A stretch of DNA of 32,178 nt from Deltaproteobacteria bacterium (GTDB lineage: Bacteria > Myxococcota_A > Polyangia > Polyangiales > Polyangiaceae): positions 1-32,178 of the forward strand of contig VGRJ01000049.1 of the NCBI GenBank assembly GCA_016875405.1, read 5' to 3'. Within the stretch, counting starts at the first letter, position 1. The number at the start of each line of letters is the position of its first letter. The translations under genes and the position numbers were made by a program. The notes below the pieces were generated by a model. The model was not told the DNA's origin, made no database searches, and worked only from the letters and a program-made list of their open reading frames with translations. Positions 30,995 to 32,178 of the stretch are shown in pieces.

Positions 30995-32178
30995 ATGATT
31001 GGACGCACGATCGCAGGGCGCTACAAAATCTCGACTCAGCTGGGCGAGGGTGGCATGGGCTCGGTGTGGCGGGCCCAGCACCTCACGCTCGGCTCCCCGG
31101 TCGCGATTAAGCTGATCGACGAGCGCATCATGGGCAACACCGAGGTGCTCGCCCGGTTCGAGCGCGAGGCTCAGGCCGCTGCGAACCTGCGCAGCCCGCA
31201 CGTGGTGCAAGTCCTCGATTATGGCGTCGACGACGGCACGCCGTTCATCGCCATGGAGCTCCTCGACGGCGAGAGCCTCGAGGATCGCCTCGCCCGCTTC
31301 GGGCGCCTCGACACGGTCGAGACGGCCATGATCATGACGCACGTCGGCCGCGCCATCAGCAAAGCGCACGAGGCCGGGATCACGCATCGCGACCTCAAGC
31401 CAGCCAACATTTTCCTCGTCCGAAACGACGACGAGGTCGTCGCGAAGGTGCTCGACTTCGGGGTCGCGAAGACGCAAGCGCCGGCTGGATCGGCAACCCG
31501 CACCGGGCACCTGATCGGCACCCCTGCGTACATGAGCCCCGAGCAGGCTCAGGGCAACAAGAGCGTGGACGGGCGCACCGATCTCTGGGCGATGGGTGCC
31601 ATCGCCTTCGAGTGCCTCCTCGGGAGAATGGTCTTCGAAGGTGATGCGATGGGAGACCTGATCCTCCAGATTTGCGCGAAGCCATTGCCCGTGCCTTCGG
31701 CGATTGCTTCGGTCCCCGAGGGCTTCGACGACTGGTTCGCGCGGGCGCTCGCTCGCGAGCCCGATTCTCGCTTTCAATCCGCGAAGGAGCTGGTCGACAG
31801 CCTACGCCAGGTGCTTGGCGTCTCGCCGGCTCGCTCGACCGCTTCGCCCACCGGTTCGACGCTTCGCGGGCTGGGCCCCGACGGCGACGGTGCGCCCCCA
31901 AAGTCCGTTCGGATCACGCCGGCCGGCGCAATCCCCGTCACGGGGAGTGACGCCGAGTCGGTCGCATCCGCACGAACGATCGCACACGGCGAGCCACAAC
32001 CCAGTCTCCACCGCGAGGCGACCGCACCAAAGTCCAGCGACGCGGCGACCCAGGGAACCTTCACGCACGGTCCTGACGCGATCCCGACGACCTCCAGCCC
32101 TCGGCGGCTGGGAACGGCGCTCCTAGGAATCGCGGCGCTCGCGGCCGTAGGAATTTTCTCGGCGCGACGACTCACCGC
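30995..32178 (+). CDS. PknB-like Ser/Thr protein kinase, 3' end beyond the window
   Basis: No stop codon is met before the right edge, so 394 codons plus two bases are visible. The kinase domain (about 10-275) has the glycine loop LGEGGMGSV (16-24), VAIK with Lys39, catalytic HRDLKPANI (131-139), DFG at 154-156 and GTPAYMSPEQ in the activation segment; all catalytic residues are present. A low-complexity Pro/Ser/Thr/Ala linker (about 283-370) follows, then a hydrophobic stretch (about 374-388) likely to be a single membrane helix. The layout suggests a receptor-type kinase with an extracytoplasmic domain still to come. ATG 30995 follows AAGG with a 5-base spacer. Unlike the broken neighbour kinase, it has a canonical DFG and an intact glycine loop. 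Confidence 0.93.
   Translation, partial: MIGRTIAGRYKISTQLGEGGMGSVWRAQHLTLGSPVAIKLIDERIMGNTEVLARFEREAQAAANLRSPHVVQVLDYGVDDGTPFIAMELLDGESLEDRLARFGRLDTVETAMIMTHVGRAISKAHEAGITHRDLKPANIFLVRNDDEVVAKVLDFGVAKTQAPAGSATRTGHLIGTPAYMSPEQAQGNKSVDGRTDLWAMGAIAFECLLGRMVFEGDAMGDLILQICAKPLPVPSAIASVPEGFDDWFARALAREPDSRFQSAKELVDSLRQVLGVSPARSTASPTGSTLRGLGPDGDGAPPKSVRITPAGAIPVTGSDAESVASARTIAHGEPQPSLHREATAPKSSDAATQGTFTHGPDAIPTTSSPRRLGTALLGIAALAAVGIFSARRLT

Noticed and set aside
1-32178. Mobile elements, CRISPR arrays, tRNA or rRNA genes
   Set aside because: No transposase or integrase motifs, no regularly spaced repeat arrays and no recognisable RNA-gene segments were seen by eye.

Overview
The window is GC-rich, gene-dense bacterial DNA that looks myxobacterial, most likely from the Polyangiales/Sorangiineae side. 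The evidence is a CarH-type light regulator placed at the end of a crt operon, PknB-like Ser/Thr kinases, lipoproteins with Gly/Ala/Ser-rich linkers, an IgGFc-binding-like surface protein, and an ElbD-like ether-lipid megaenzyme. I see no tRNA, rRNA, CRISPR array, transposase or integrase. The taxonomic call is inference.

Region 1 (1-16632) is a divergent carotenoid locus. From a shared control region at about 7353-7457, the minus-strand arm reads crtY (CrtL-type lycopene cyclase), crtE, crtI, crtB, carH and then a DUF3370-like lipoprotein. The plus-strand arm reads crtC, a CruC-like glycosyltransferase, a PlsC/CruD-like acyltransferase, crtD, an unrecognised exported protein, crtU, an IgGFc-binding-like lipoprotein and a TerB-like protein. 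Five consecutive junctions from crtC to crtU are 4-base ATGA overlaps. Together the enzymes predict FPP/IPP to GGPP, phytoene, lycopene, a cyclic carotene, and then an aromatic (CrtU) ring at one end. The other end would carry a tertiary hydroxyl (CrtC), an extra 3,4 double bond (CrtD), a sugar (glycosyltransferase) and a fatty acyl group (acyltransferase). That is a hydroxychlorobactene-glycoside-ester type of pigment. CarH retains every residue expected of a B12 photoreceptor. The control region holds a perfect 13-bp inverted repeat and 11-bp-spaced repeats that would suit a CarH tetramer.

Region 2 (16642-20716, minus strand) is a three-gene ATGA-coupled unit: a small lipoprotein, an exported HEAT-repeat protein, and an O-antigen-ligase-like polytopic membrane protein with a C-terminal TPR domain.

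Region 3 (20846-27557, minus strand) is a lipid unit. It contains a 1588-residue protein with fatty-acyl reductase, acyl-CoA/ACP synthetase, ACP, PlsC acyltransferase and SCP2 domains, matching the architecture I associate with Myxococcus ElbD (ether lipids). An extended SDR and a diacylglycerol-kinase-family protein follow it.

Region 4 (27871-32178) holds a membrane Ser/Thr kinase gene broken by one in-frame amber codon just before its glycine loop, a YgfZ-like folate-binding protein, and an intact-looking second Ser/Thr kinase that runs off the right edge. The left edge carries the 3' end of a probable redoxin-domain gene.
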